Shown here in pieces: positions 10,810-20,590 of a stretch of 64,000 nt of DNA. A program made the translations under genes and the position numbers. Below the pieces are notes generated by a model, which was given only the letters and a program-made list of their open reading frames with translations, searched no databases and was not told the origin of the DNA. Origin of the DNA: Anniella stebbinsi (Eukaryota > Chordata > Lepidosauria > Squamata > Anniellidae); contig JARDYH010000003.1 of the NCBI GenBank assembly GCA_029215795.1, positions 256,936,562-257,000,561 of the forward strand, given 5' to 3'. Position 1 is the first letter of the stretch. Every line of letters starts with the position of its first letter.

Positions 10810-10925
10810 AGTGGTGACACAAGATAGGGCCTTCCTTGTGTTGGCACCGCGACTTTGGAATGCCCTCTTCCAAGAGATACAGCTAGTTAAGGCATGCAAG
10901 TCTAATTTGGAGATCACATTGACAG
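10810..10925 (+). mobile_element. L2-like LINE 3' fragment
   Basis: Encodes a decayed RAFLVLAPRLWNALFQEI segment, the C-terminal RLWNxLP motif of the L2-like family. Confidence 0.6.
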
Positions 10926-11049
10926 ACAAGTAGAAAAAAAAGAAAGATGCATTTCAGCGTGATATACATATTAGGCCTACATGTCTTAACAAGGTATATG
11001 TCTTGGGGGAGGGCATTCAGGGGCTAACACAGAGGCCCTATCTTGTGTC

Positions 11050-11375
11050 ACCACTTGATGTACTTTCCCCAGCAGTGGGACAATGAAACATGGTAGTCAT
11101 CATTGCTACCGCTTGCTTGCTTGACAGGCAAGAGAGCCAGAGACATCTATTGCCCCTCCTTCTAAACACTACCATTGCCTGAGCCAAAGTGAGGGTTGGA
11201 CTAGATGATCCTTGTGGTCCACAATTCTATGATTCACAATTTTAAGACAGATGAACAAACAGGTTGCAATGGTGTCGAGTAGGAACAATTCCAAAGGGCT
11301 TTTGTCTGTAGGCCCCTGGTGGTGTGTGGCCACTTGGCAGATGCCCAACCTTGCCTACCCTTGGTACCAGGAGAG
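11050..11375 (-). mobile_element. hAT-like CAGGGCTGG-family fragment with internal CR1 piece
   Basis: GGCCCCTGGTGGTGTGTGGC, then CAACCTTGCCTACCCTTGG, matches the end of the element at 44-621. A CR1 3' terminus (TTGGACTAGATGATCC) occupies about 11185-11236. Confidence 0.55.
11172..11236 (+). mobile_element. CR1 LINE 3' terminus
   Basis: GGTTGGACTAGATGATCCTT and CAATTCTATGATTC are the terminal CR1 bases. Confidence 0.75.
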
Positions 11376-11790
11376 GCCTTCCTTCCGATGATATTTCCTC
11401 TCCTTTGATTTCCTGAACAATGACTGCTTGCTGCTTCTGTGGTGCCATCCCTAAAAGCTTTCAGTTGAGAACCACGTGCTGTATGCAAGTGCTCTCCCAC
11501 AAGAGAGAATCTGCTTCCTATCAGACAAGTACACATAGATTTCATTTCTGGCATTTACCTTCCCTGTGTGTGCTGCTTTCCCATGCCGCTGTAAAGCCAA
11601 GTCGTAGAAAATGTCTTATTGTGAACCCCGGCGGATCTTTGAACATATGCCACTGTCAAGATGCATGGATTAAAGTAGAGATCCATCTCCTGGTGTATTA
11701 ATTTATTATTCCTTAAGGCAAGCAATACAGTGGGCCCGAGCAGTGAATTGCAGAGGCCACATAGGTCAATCACCCAACCGCTAGCATTGA
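11376..11790. other. Unassigned stretch
   Basis: No gene or repeat recognised. Confidence 0.45.
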
Positions 11791-11792
11791 GA

Positions 11793-11858
11793 GGGGCTCT
11801 AACTCAGTAGTAGAGCATCGATGTTGCATGCAGACAGTCCCAGGTTCAATCCTACTTA
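11793..11858 (+). mobile_element. tRNA-derived SINE, type A, 5' fragment
   Basis: CTAACTCAGTAGTAGAGC (A-box region) and CCCAGGTTCAATCC (B-box region) match the SINE at 8584. The body is missing. Confidence 0.75.
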
Positions 11859-12379
11859 ACACGATATATGGCTGCGAAAGACCCCAGTTCTGAAACCAAG
11901 GACAATCAGATGCTTGTCAGAACAGACAACAATACAGATCTAGTTAGGGTTGACAGAACGAGCGATGTTCGAGAGCACCAGGATTCTGAGAACATTGTTT
12001 CGTCACTTGTCTCGTCCCCAATTCCCATTCCCATTTGGTGCCTGCTTTCCAGGAACAAGGAACTTGCACAAATCAAGCAGCGATCAAATGGGAGATTTGT
12101 GCAAATTTCCTCAAATTTGTGCAAACCTCTCCAAATTTGCACAAATTTCCTCTGTAGAATAAAGCAGGGCTGATTCAGTGCATGGAGGAAAATTGCACAA
12201 ATTAAGAAATTTGCATGAATCAAACTGGGAATTGGGAATGACATAACCATGAGCATGTGTTCGACAATTTACGAATATTTTCGGTGGACATATCCTTGCG
12301 CAGACACTCGCATTCAGAGTTTCAAATGGGGCATGCGTGTAAATTTTGTGAGCATAACCGAAATTATCATACACCCCTA
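11859..12379. repeat. Likely diverged element ending TACACCCCTA
   Basis: The right end CATACACCCCTA resembles the TAGGGGTGT terminus of the elements at 1364 and 10063. Inside, GTGCAAATTTCC-type motifs recur several times on both strands (12085-12220). The left end was not found. Confidence 0.4.
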
Positions 12380-12615
12380 ATCTAGATGACCAATGGCATG
12401 ACTCAGGATAAGGCATCTCGGGATAAAGCATTTGGGCCTAGCATTGTGAAGGCAGGAACGTTTTAACTGATTCAGGCAGCCTTTCAAAAAAGTATTTTAA
12501 TACAAATTTATACTGACATTTGTGATATATTCTGTTAGTCATGGCATGTTCCTTCCCCAAGAGAATTACACATCTGCAAAGAGACCAACATTGGTCTCGA
12601 TCAAACATCAGCCTG

Positions 12616-12616
<1 letters not shown>

Positions 12617-12669
<53 letters not shown>

Positions 12670-12671
12670 AG
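12617..12671. repeat. (CT)n(CA)n compound microsatellite
   Basis: About 28 bases of CT followed by about 27 of CA. The CA run resumes at 13097 after an insertion. Confidence 0.95.
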
Positions 12672-13096
12672 GCTGTTTCTACACCGGCCTTTTTTCCTGG
12701 GATTGTCCCGGGGGCAGTGGGGGACAGACATGGGTTTTCCCAGGGATAAAGAAACCCTGGGAAAACCTGAATTTTCCAGCAGTCCCAGGATGATCCTGAG
12801 GACCACAGGAGGTGTGGGCGCCCGTCCCACCTGGGGCCCACTCATGGGAAAGGTGGGCTGCATTTTTGCCATCCATGGGATGGTAAGAGGGAAAATTCAC
12901 GGACCTTTTTTGATGGAGCGGGGCCTCGGCCTTGCGTGAGTGCCCCTGTTGCTTAAAAAAAATGGCGGCTGCAACATTCCTGCTTGCTTCCAGGTCGTCC
13001 CGCTTTCTATGTGGAAACTGGGTGATGATCCTGGAAGCAAGTAAATCTGGGATCGCCCCTAGGCCCTCCCTCTACACCCTTAGGTGTCGAAAGGGA
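12672..13096. mobile_element. GGCTGTTTCTACACCGG element inserted in a CA microsatellite
   Basis: The left end GGCTGTTTCTACACCGG and right end TCTACACCCTTAGGTGTCGA form imperfect inverted termini. (CA)n lies on both sides. A second copy is at 47885-48305. Interior includes GGGATTGTCCCGGGG and TGGAAGCAAGTAAATCTGGG. No coding capacity. Confidence 0.65.
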
Positions 13097-13111
13097 TACA
13101 CACACACACAC

Positions 13112-13552
13112 TTCTTTCCCCATGGTGCATGCATGGGGCAGTGTATCAGGCCATCAACAGAAATAGAAGGACTTCTACACCTCTGACATCTCCATCCATC
13201 CCTCATTCTCACCCAATGCATGTTACTTGACCTTGAAGTTGGAGAAGGACCAAATTTCTAGTGAGCAAGGGTGGGCAGAAAATAGATCAGGATCTACTGG
13301 TTAATCTCATGGCAGCTTGCAGTAAATCGACCAGACTTTCTAATTCCCAATAACTTAATAACAGTAAGTAAAATTGAAAGTCCTTTTTTAAAATTACCTG
13401 CTTTGTGCTAATTGCTTATGTCTTAGCTTCATTGTTCCTCACTTGCAATGTATGAATATAAAGTGGTTTCCCTTGACTAGGCCTTTGTGCAGCTGTACTG
13501 GCCAGTTTGTGTTTGCATTAGAATCCCTGATCTGAAGTAACTGAGACATAGG
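13112..13552. other. Unassigned stretch
   Basis: No gene or repeat recognised. Confidence 0.45.
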
Positions 13553-13560
13553 TTTGTATT

Positions 13561-13913
13561 CAGGGCTGGCATGAAGGGTAGGCATGGTTGGACACCTGCC
13601 AAGGGCCCGCACTCCAACAAAGGACCATGCCCAAGATCTCCCTGGAATTGGTCCTCCTCTTCATCATTGCTGTTTACTTACCTGCCTCTCACTCTGGCCC
13701 AGACAATGGTGGTGATGATAAGAAGGAGCAGGAGATGCCTGCTAGCTGACCAGCTCTCTACCTGTCCAGCAAGCAAGTGGTAGCAGTGTTGATAAAGAGA
13801 ATGAGGAGCAGTAGCAGCTGTTGACAATAGCAGTGAGAAAGTAGGCTCAATGAGGGAGGCGCTCACTGAGAGTGTCTTGGACAAAGGCCCTAAAAAGCCT
13901 GGAACCAGCACTG
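13561..13913 (+). mobile_element. Non-autonomous hAT-like element, CAGGGCTGG family, with target duplication
   Basis: Starts CAGGGCTGGCATGAAGGGT and ends CCTGGAACCAGCACTG, imperfect inverted termini. Flanks are TTTGTATT (13553-13560) and TTTATATT (13914-13921), an 8-bp duplication with one mismatch. The reference copy for 44-621 and 11050-11375. Confidence 0.75.
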
Positions 13914-14019
13914 TTTATATTTGCATATACGGTGTAGGGCTCTTGGAGTGCAGGAGGCAATTACCTTCCCCACAAATACGCACCTGGGTCTGGTTGATGG
14001 ACCTCATGCTTCTAATAAA

Positions 14020-14170
14020 AGACAGAGTGCCTACCAGGAAGAGGGCCTTGTCTGCTGTGGCCCCCTGGCTGTGGAACACGCCCCCAAGAAAGGTTCGCCT
14101 GGTGCCTACATTGTACTCCTATCAGCACTAGGTGAAGACCTTTTCGTTTTCCCAGCATTTTAGCATCCTA
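14020..14170 (+). mobile_element. L2-like LINE 3' fragment
   Basis: Encodes RKRALSAVAPWLWNTPPRKV and then VPTLYSY across a frame break, the same protein end as 52850-52997. Confidence 0.75.
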
Positions 14171-14884
14171 GATTTTTAGTCGTCATTGGGTTGTTTGCCT
14201 ACTTAGGGATTTCCCTCCGAAAGCCTCTTGGGCGTGGTCAGTGGCATTTTGGTTTCCTAAGGATCCACACTCGGACAACGAGTTCACTATTAGTATATCG
14301 TCACCATCATTTAGCAGTTGTGTATTGTAATTAAGACATGCATTAGTCACTTTCTACACATGTATGCAAAATTGCACTGAAGTCAGTGGAATTTCAGCAG
14401 CTCGACTCTGTGCAAGATTAGAACCCTGCTAGTCTGGGTGGCTTATTTTCCCTCTCATGTCAAATCCTTTGACTGTCAAAAAGACTCACCGTTGCAATAC
14501 ATATTCAGTGAACTTTCTTGGCTCAAGAGAATTATAAGTAGGGTATAACCATGCAGCTGCCTCAGGTCAGTACCTTCTCACTTTCAAAAAATTGAAATGA
14601 CTTCTCCCGCCCCCTCCTTCCCTGCCCAGAGAACTAAGATGACCTTACAGTGAGCAGGTAACGCTTGTAATTAAGATCCATGAGCAAGTGTTGAACCAAG
14701 AGAAGCGACTTGGGTGATATCGCCATCCAAAATGGCTGTGAGCAAGGAGGGAAGTGTACTGTGAGGCAAAAGAAGGGCAACTGAAGGACAAGATTGGAAA
14801 ATAAGATTGACACCAGGGACAGACAGATCAGTCTGTTTCCCGTCTGTGTTAGTTTCACACACGCTCATTCTTAAGTCTGTTCCA
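14171..14884. other. Unassigned stretch
   Basis: No gene or known repeat recognised. Confidence 0.45.
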
Positions 14885-15230
14885 TCCTGTTTTTGATGAT
14901 TTGCATTATTATTATTATTTTTAAAAACTGCACTAAAATTCATATTGAAATATTATTTAAATACATCTGTTTGAATGCATTTTCTCACAGAATATACATT
15001 TCTAAATGTATTTTCTCTCAAAATATGCATGTCTAAATAAATTTTATCCCCCAAAAGTATGCATTTTGATGTGTCTTTTGAGTCAAGAACTGCATTGCAA
15101 AATTCAGAGAATTGTGAAATCTCAAGGATAGGTGTGTTATGATTTGCACGTTAGTCCAAGAAGTACAGTTCACATTGGTTTGATTTGAAATAAGGACTGA
15201 ATGAAATCCTCAGTCAGCCCTAATCAACAT
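14885..15230. repeat. Unclassified interspersed repeat, copy 2
   Basis: Pairs with 9611-9965: GCATTGCAAAATTCAGAGA, CTCAAGGATA and TTAGTCCAAGAAGT occur in the same order and spacing. Confidence 0.6.
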
Positions 15231-15334
15231 ACTTCTGTCTCACAAAATAATGCACAGCAATATGGAATAGAAAGGATCCCATAGAGTAAGCATGCCTACT
15301 TCACTTCTGTACTGTTCCTACATCCACTTCAATT

Positions 15335-15770
15335 AGCTCAAGGGTGAGGTACCTCCATCCCGCAGGCCTAATCTGGCCCATGTAGGTTCCCTATGTGGCC
15401 TGCGGAGACTTGGATTCCTTCCATGGGCCCATGCCCAAGCCCCACCCCCTGGCCTGGATGCTAGCAGGGGCTAGGGGAGGAGGTGGGGAGAGGAATCTCC
15501 TTGTTATCTCCAGTCTGTGATAGGAGATAACAATGGGCTTCCCCTGCGCATCACTCCCCACTCCCATTGGCGGAGGATTCCAACTGGGAGGGAGAGCAGG
15601 TCCCAGTTGAAATGCCAGATAGATGATCCACTTGATGCACTGGCTGGCATATCTTCACTGCACGCTGGCCAACCCCAATGGGAATCATACACTGGGTGCA
15701 TTGATTGGGGGTCAAGTGACATTTAGCCCATGGAGGGCTGGGTGGTCCTCCACTTGAAAACAGCTCCCCA
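15335..15770. repeat. Unclassified interspersed repeat, CTTCCATGGGC family, copy 1
   Basis: CCTTCCATGGGCCCATGCCC, CTAGCAGGGGCTAGGGGAGG and GGAATCTCCTTGTTATCTCC reappear in order at 49165-49510. The family is probably a non-autonomous DNA transposon, but the ends are not resolved. Confidence 0.6.
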
Positions 15771-16460
15771 CTCCTGATATTGATTAAACTACCATTGCTC
15801 TTATCGCTTGGAACCAATAAGTTCTACTGACGCCATCACAGCTTGTACTCATTGCTGCAAATTGGCACACACACACACCCTCAGACTTTTGTAAGACAAT
15901 GATTTACTAGGCACCACAAATGTCCTGGGTAATAAATAAGAACCACTGGATTTTATTAGTTTGTGTGTTTATTAATTCTTCAGTGTTTTCTATAATCCTC
16001 TAGTATTGGTTTGGTATAAGGGCTGCAGAATATAATCACCATTCCAGCAGTCACCAATTACCAGAAATGTCTTGCCTGTCATTTCTCTTTAATTCTGCAA
16101 AGGCTCCATCAGCCGCAAATACGGCACGGAGTACTCTGAGGTGAGCTTGACCTACATTTTGCAGCAGGGCTCCCAGGGGTTCTTATTCTGCTTTCATAGG
16201 GGCAGGCAGGAAATTTCGGTTGACAGCATCAGACAACTTTTAAAATGCACTGATGTCCTTATTTATTAAATATGAAAAGTGCCATTATACTCCTCATGTA
16301 TTATGTTGCTTGATGTAAAGTGAAATTTATAATGAATCATTTAAATAGCGTTTTAACTATACAAACTTACAAAGTGCTTTTAAAGAAATCTTCTGTTCAT
16401 GCTCACAACAATTCAGTGAGGTAGGCTATCTCCATCCCTGTCTCATAGCGGTGTGAAAGA
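15771..16460. other. Unassigned, low-repeat stretch
   Basis: Includes (CA)n at about 15870-15878. Around 16105-16141 a short exon-like segment is followed by GTGAGC; see rejected items. Confidence 0.4.
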
Positions 16461-16469
16461 AAATGAAAC

Positions 16470-16890
16470 CCAGCCTAGAGGATAACCCCCCCCACCCCCC
16501 CCAACCCCGGTCCGTGGAAAAATTGTCTTTTGGGGGGGTGACTTAGTGGTGAGGTTTGTTTCAGGTGGGGGTGGGGGGTAGCAAGTTGTCCCCCCACCCA
16601 AAGCAAACCCCACCACCAAGCCACCCACCCCCCAAAAAAACCAGCCCAGACCTACAGGGTCTGCCGCTCTCCGCCGCGACCGCTGCCGCCGCTCTCCTCC
16701 ACCACCACATGACCCACCGCAGCCCCGGTTTGCCCCCACCGCCCCCCAGTCTGCCCGGATCGCCCCAGTTTTCCCGGTCAGGACCTGGAAACCATGGGCG
16801 ATCTGGGCACCCTACTGGTGAGAAAGTGACCTGGTTCCTAACAGGCCACGAACCGGTCCTGGTCCGTGGCCCAGGGGTTGGGGACCCCTG
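16470..16890 (-). mobile_element. hAT-Charlie-like element
   Basis: Ends GGTTGGGGACCCCTG at about 16890, the reverse complement of the common CAGGGGTCCCCAACC hAT terminus. CACGAACCGGTCCTGGTCCG and GGTCCGTGGAAAAATTGTCT are typical interior blocks of that group. Long frames over the C-rich part are artefacts. Confidence 0.65.
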
Positions 16891-18080
16891 TATTAGAGGA
16901 CCCTGGGTGCAAACAGGGCTCAGAAAGTTGGGGGATATTGCGTATCAACCAATTGGAACCAATTATGTTTCCTTTTTTAGTCTGGGTTTCTTGTCTATAA
17001 AAAGTCGAGCATGTTCAGTATGTTTTGTAGTAGTAGTGGTAGTAGTAGTGCTGGTGGCGGTGATTTAATTCTGTTAGAACTTTTGTGTCAATTGCTCTGC
17101 TGTTGCATACTTCTCGCTGCTTAGTTAGCCAGGTGATTACCTGAAAAAGCTTGCACTTGAGGGTAAAATATGTGTTTGACTGCGTCAGATACAGGTTGGA
17201 CCTTAGTTGCTAGTTCAGACTTCAAAGTTCCTGACATGCTTTTGTGATAAGAAATGTGTTGTTATCATTATCTTATTATTTGCCCTAAACACCTCAAAGT
17301 TCACATTTTCCTTTCAGATGACCTGAACCTCATTCACAAGTAAGGTTGGCATCATGTTGTTAATCCCAACATGTGGGAAATGGAGAAGCTGCTATTTAGG
17401 AAATGTGTTGAAAACTAACACAAATGTTTTGTTGCTGCTAGTAATGAAAACGAAGGTGCTACCCTCACATGGGCTGTGGGTTACGTTTAATTGTGTGGAG
17501 ATTCTGGTACAGCCGATTTATTGATAGTACTTCATAGAGGGTCGACGAATACTTTTGAAAAAATTGCTCTGTGTGTGTGTTATTCAATAACTGGTAGGGA
17601 CCCTGGCCATTCTGCAGGGACAGAGCAAGATGCAGAAAGGAAAGGGCAGCTTTTATACCTTTGTCCCCTTCCTCCAACTCCCCTCTCCAGAATGTTCAAT
17701 TGGTTGCAGCCGGCAAGGAAGTGGTCAAAAGAATAAAAGAATCCTGGCTTTCTCCCCTTACTTTTCTCCCTGCAATGCTCAATGCTTCTTGACAGTGATG
17801 GCCAAGTCCTCCCTTTACATGCCCTGCACCCTTTTTGTTGTGGTAGATACATTTGGATTTTGATAGAATCTTAAGGGCACTCACACAAAATGGCTGCCAT
17901 AATGGGGAGGCTTGCCCATTCATAAAATGGTTGCCGTGGTGAGCATGGCTGGTGACAAAACATTCATTTCCCAGAAGACAAACTGATGAGGCTAAAAGAA
18001 AAGTAACTTACGCAAGAGGTGTAGGGGGGGCATTGAGTTCCAAAACACAAAACCACTCTTTTGAACCCAAATAATGATGG
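16891..18080. other. Unassigned, low-repeat stretch
   Basis: Only simple features seen: a GTA-rich run (17027-17050) and ordinary mixed sequence. No gene recognised. Confidence 0.4.
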
Positions 18081-18088
18081 TGCAGGAG

Positions 18089-18408
18089 TAGGCTGACCAT
18101 ATGAAAAGGAGGACAGGGCTCATGTAACTTTAACAGTTGTAGAGAAAAGGGAATTTCAGCTGGTGTCATTTGTATGCAATTAGTTCCTGGTGAAATTCCC
18201 TCTTCATCACAACAGTTAATGTTGCAGGGGCCCTGCCCTCTTTTGTATCTGGTCACTCTAGTATAGTGCCTGCAACTTTAATTGCTGTGATGAAGAGGGG
18301 ATTTCACCAGGTACGAACTGCATACAAATGACGCTGGCTGAAATTCCCTTTTCTCTGCAACTGTTAAAGTTACATGAGCCCTGTCCTCCTTTTCATATGG
18401 TCAGCCTC
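18089..18408 (+). mobile_element. 320-bp dimeric palindromic MITE, copy 4, with perfect target duplication
   Basis: Ends TAGGCTGACCATATG and CATATGGTCAGCCTC. TGCAGGAG flanks both sides (18081-18088, 18409-18416), an exact 8-bp duplication, which supports hAT-type transposition. Confidence 0.9.
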
Positions 18409-18496
18409 TGCAGGAGGGCACCCTTCACTTTTCAGCAGGCTAGCCTTGCAGCTAAAAGAAATTAAATATCTTAGATTGCAATACTATCCAGATGCC

Positions 18497-18624
18497 TGTC
18501 AGCCTCTGAACTTGGAGGCTGACAGGTTTCCTATACAAGGCTGGAGGAACACGGAAGTGATCATCACCTCCGTGCTTCTCTTGCCCGCCATTTTTGCTAG
18601 ATGGGCAATTTTGCCCATCTAGCA
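18497..18624. repeat. Two adjacent small hairpins
   Basis: CCTGTCAGCCTC and GAGGCTGACAGG pair (about 18497-18528). TGCTAGATGGGCAA and TTGCCCATCTAGCA pair perfectly (18595-18624). Confidence 0.75.
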
Positions 18625-18806
18625 GGGGCTCTGCAGAGAGGGAGGGAAGGAGGCTGGGGCAGCTGGAGGATTCTTCATAAGCTGCCCCCTGGAGTTTCCT
18701 CCCTGCTCACAGAACCGCCCCCTTTCCCTCCTCTCCAAGCTTGCGTTTGCGGTCCTCTCAGTGACAGCTGCAAGGGGGCAGTTGAGGGGGCAGGGAACTT
18801 CGGCTC

Positions 18807-19102
18807 CCTCTACAAGGATTCGCTTTTGCGCCCAGTTCGGCGATTATGCGCATTATCGCAGACGCGCATTTACTCCTAATCCCTCTGCACAGGAGGCGGC
18901 GAGAGGCGGCGAAGCGCATTAATTGATGTCCAAAAAGCGCTTTACAAGAAGTTAATGCGCATAATCGCTTGTTCACACGGGGAAAATGCGCTTTAACGGC
19001 CGGAGCAAAATAAAACTCGCAATTTAACGTGCATTCGATAATGCGCATAATCCGGGAGATAACGCGCCTCTACGCCCGTTTTGCGCTCCGTTCTTGTAGA
19101 GG
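18807..19102. mobile_element. CpG-rich element with repeated GCGCATTA motifs
   Basis: Begins CCTCTACAAG and ends CTTGTAGAGG, matching inverted termini. GCGCATTA or TAATGCGC-type octamers occur repeatedly on both strands inside. Another CTTGTAGAGG lies at about 19143-19152. No coding capacity. Confidence 0.6.
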
Positions 19103-19152
19103 TAAAATTTATAATGAGCCTTCAAAGAGCATTAAACCTCTCTTGTAGAGGC

Positions 19153-20590
19153 AGAATTAGTCTCCTGGGTCCAAGCGCTGTATCCAACCTTAGATCCAGG
19201 AATCCAAAAAATCCTATGGACCCTCAGATGCTGTCTAGGGGGTCATAGGATTACTCTCTTAAGAAAATGAACAAAAGTCAGGAGAGGCATGGAGCCTGGT
19301 GGACTCCAAAAGAGGTATCTGAGGGAGATCCAAGCTTTATAACTAATGATGCCAGGGATTGAATCTGGTACCTTATGCATTAACTATTGAGAGCTAAAAT
19401 ACACCTATGATCTGAAATGCACCAATAGGAGCTTCTTTTTCAGGTCAAATAGCAACTTGAGGATGGGGAGAGATATTCATTTGAACTGCAGCATGGGAGG
19501 AAAATGTTAACACCCCATCTCACATACATGCCGTGGTCCTGAACTTCAACTGGGGGCCCAGGGGCTGCTATTTACAGTTTTAAAAGCAAAAAAGATACAA
19601 ACAACAGTAGCCGAAACATGTATCATCACACAACGTTTGGCTTTAAACAATGGACCCTTTTCATAGTTGTAATGTTAACTTTATCCTTTGATAATGCAGT
19701 GTGTTATGTACGGTCTTCAGTTATAATCAATGGTAGCTGGTTGTTCCAATGCCAGTGGGGTGGTGAATTTGCTCCAGGTTTCAGCCAGAACTGTAGGTTC
19801 AGCACCTTGGATCGGTCCTTTAGAGTTCTGACTGGTTCTGACATCAGAGACACCAGCCTCCACTGATTACAATTATTTTATTTATTTATTTACTGTAAGC
19901 TGCCATGAGGACTCTGGGGCTGCCTTCACAGTGCCGCGTTGCTGCTGCTTTGCAGAAGATCCCACACTTTCGCTGCTGCTGGTTGGCCGCAGGTAATCCC
20001 AACAGCAAGAGGCAGCATGGGCTTTCCAGGGGCCATTCAGCTCACTGGGTCCACCCCCTGCCCTCTGCTCGGTGACAAATCAGAGGTCACCTTCCACCCA
20101 AGAATGCCCCCGGCTTGACACTGGAGCAAGGTCAGATGGCGGAAGAGATGAGGTGTCCTCGTTACAGTGTAAAAGGTTGGGGTAAGCCCCCAACTTTTTA
20201 AATGGGCAGCTTCGCAGGAAAGCCCCACGGTAGCAGCGAATTGGCGTCTGCTTCATATAATCAATGCAGTACCACCATGGGGCTTTTAAAACTTATAGCC
20301 AGCTCTCCCATTGGAACAGAAAGAAGCATATTTTGGGGGTTGGTGGGGGGGAATGAAAGAATAAATCAACAGAACTTTCTTTTGTTCTACAGAACCCTGT
20401 ATACACGACAGAGACCATTGGTGAAACGAAATAGCAGCATGTTTCTTTTCTGCTGGGTCATTATGGTTGTTTTCCTGGAATGGGAAGGGGTGCCCTTGTT
20501 TAAGCAGGTTTCCGTCTTGTGGGCATGGCAACCTGGTAATAACTTACAGCTAGGAAACTATGAGACAGCTGCCAAATTTCCCATCTAGCG
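19153..20590. other. Unassigned stretch
   Basis: Contains TTTATTTA runs at about 19876-19891 and GC-rich stretch 19915-20230 that could be another non-autonomous element, but no ends were found. No gene recognised. Confidence 0.4.

Noticed and set aside
12438..12939. Frames with Ser-Leu or Thr-His repeats
   Set aside because: Direct translations of (CT)n and (CA)n microsatellites; the same applies near 23200, 23600, 24300 and 55800.
16105..16141. Short exon-like segment ending GAG then GTGAGC
   Set aside because: Acceptor and donor are plausible, but a 37-base segment without homology or partner exons is within chance expectation.
17318..17339. 22-base microexon between TTTCAG and GTAAGG
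   Set aside because: Splice-like signals this close occur by chance, and nothing links it to a transcript.
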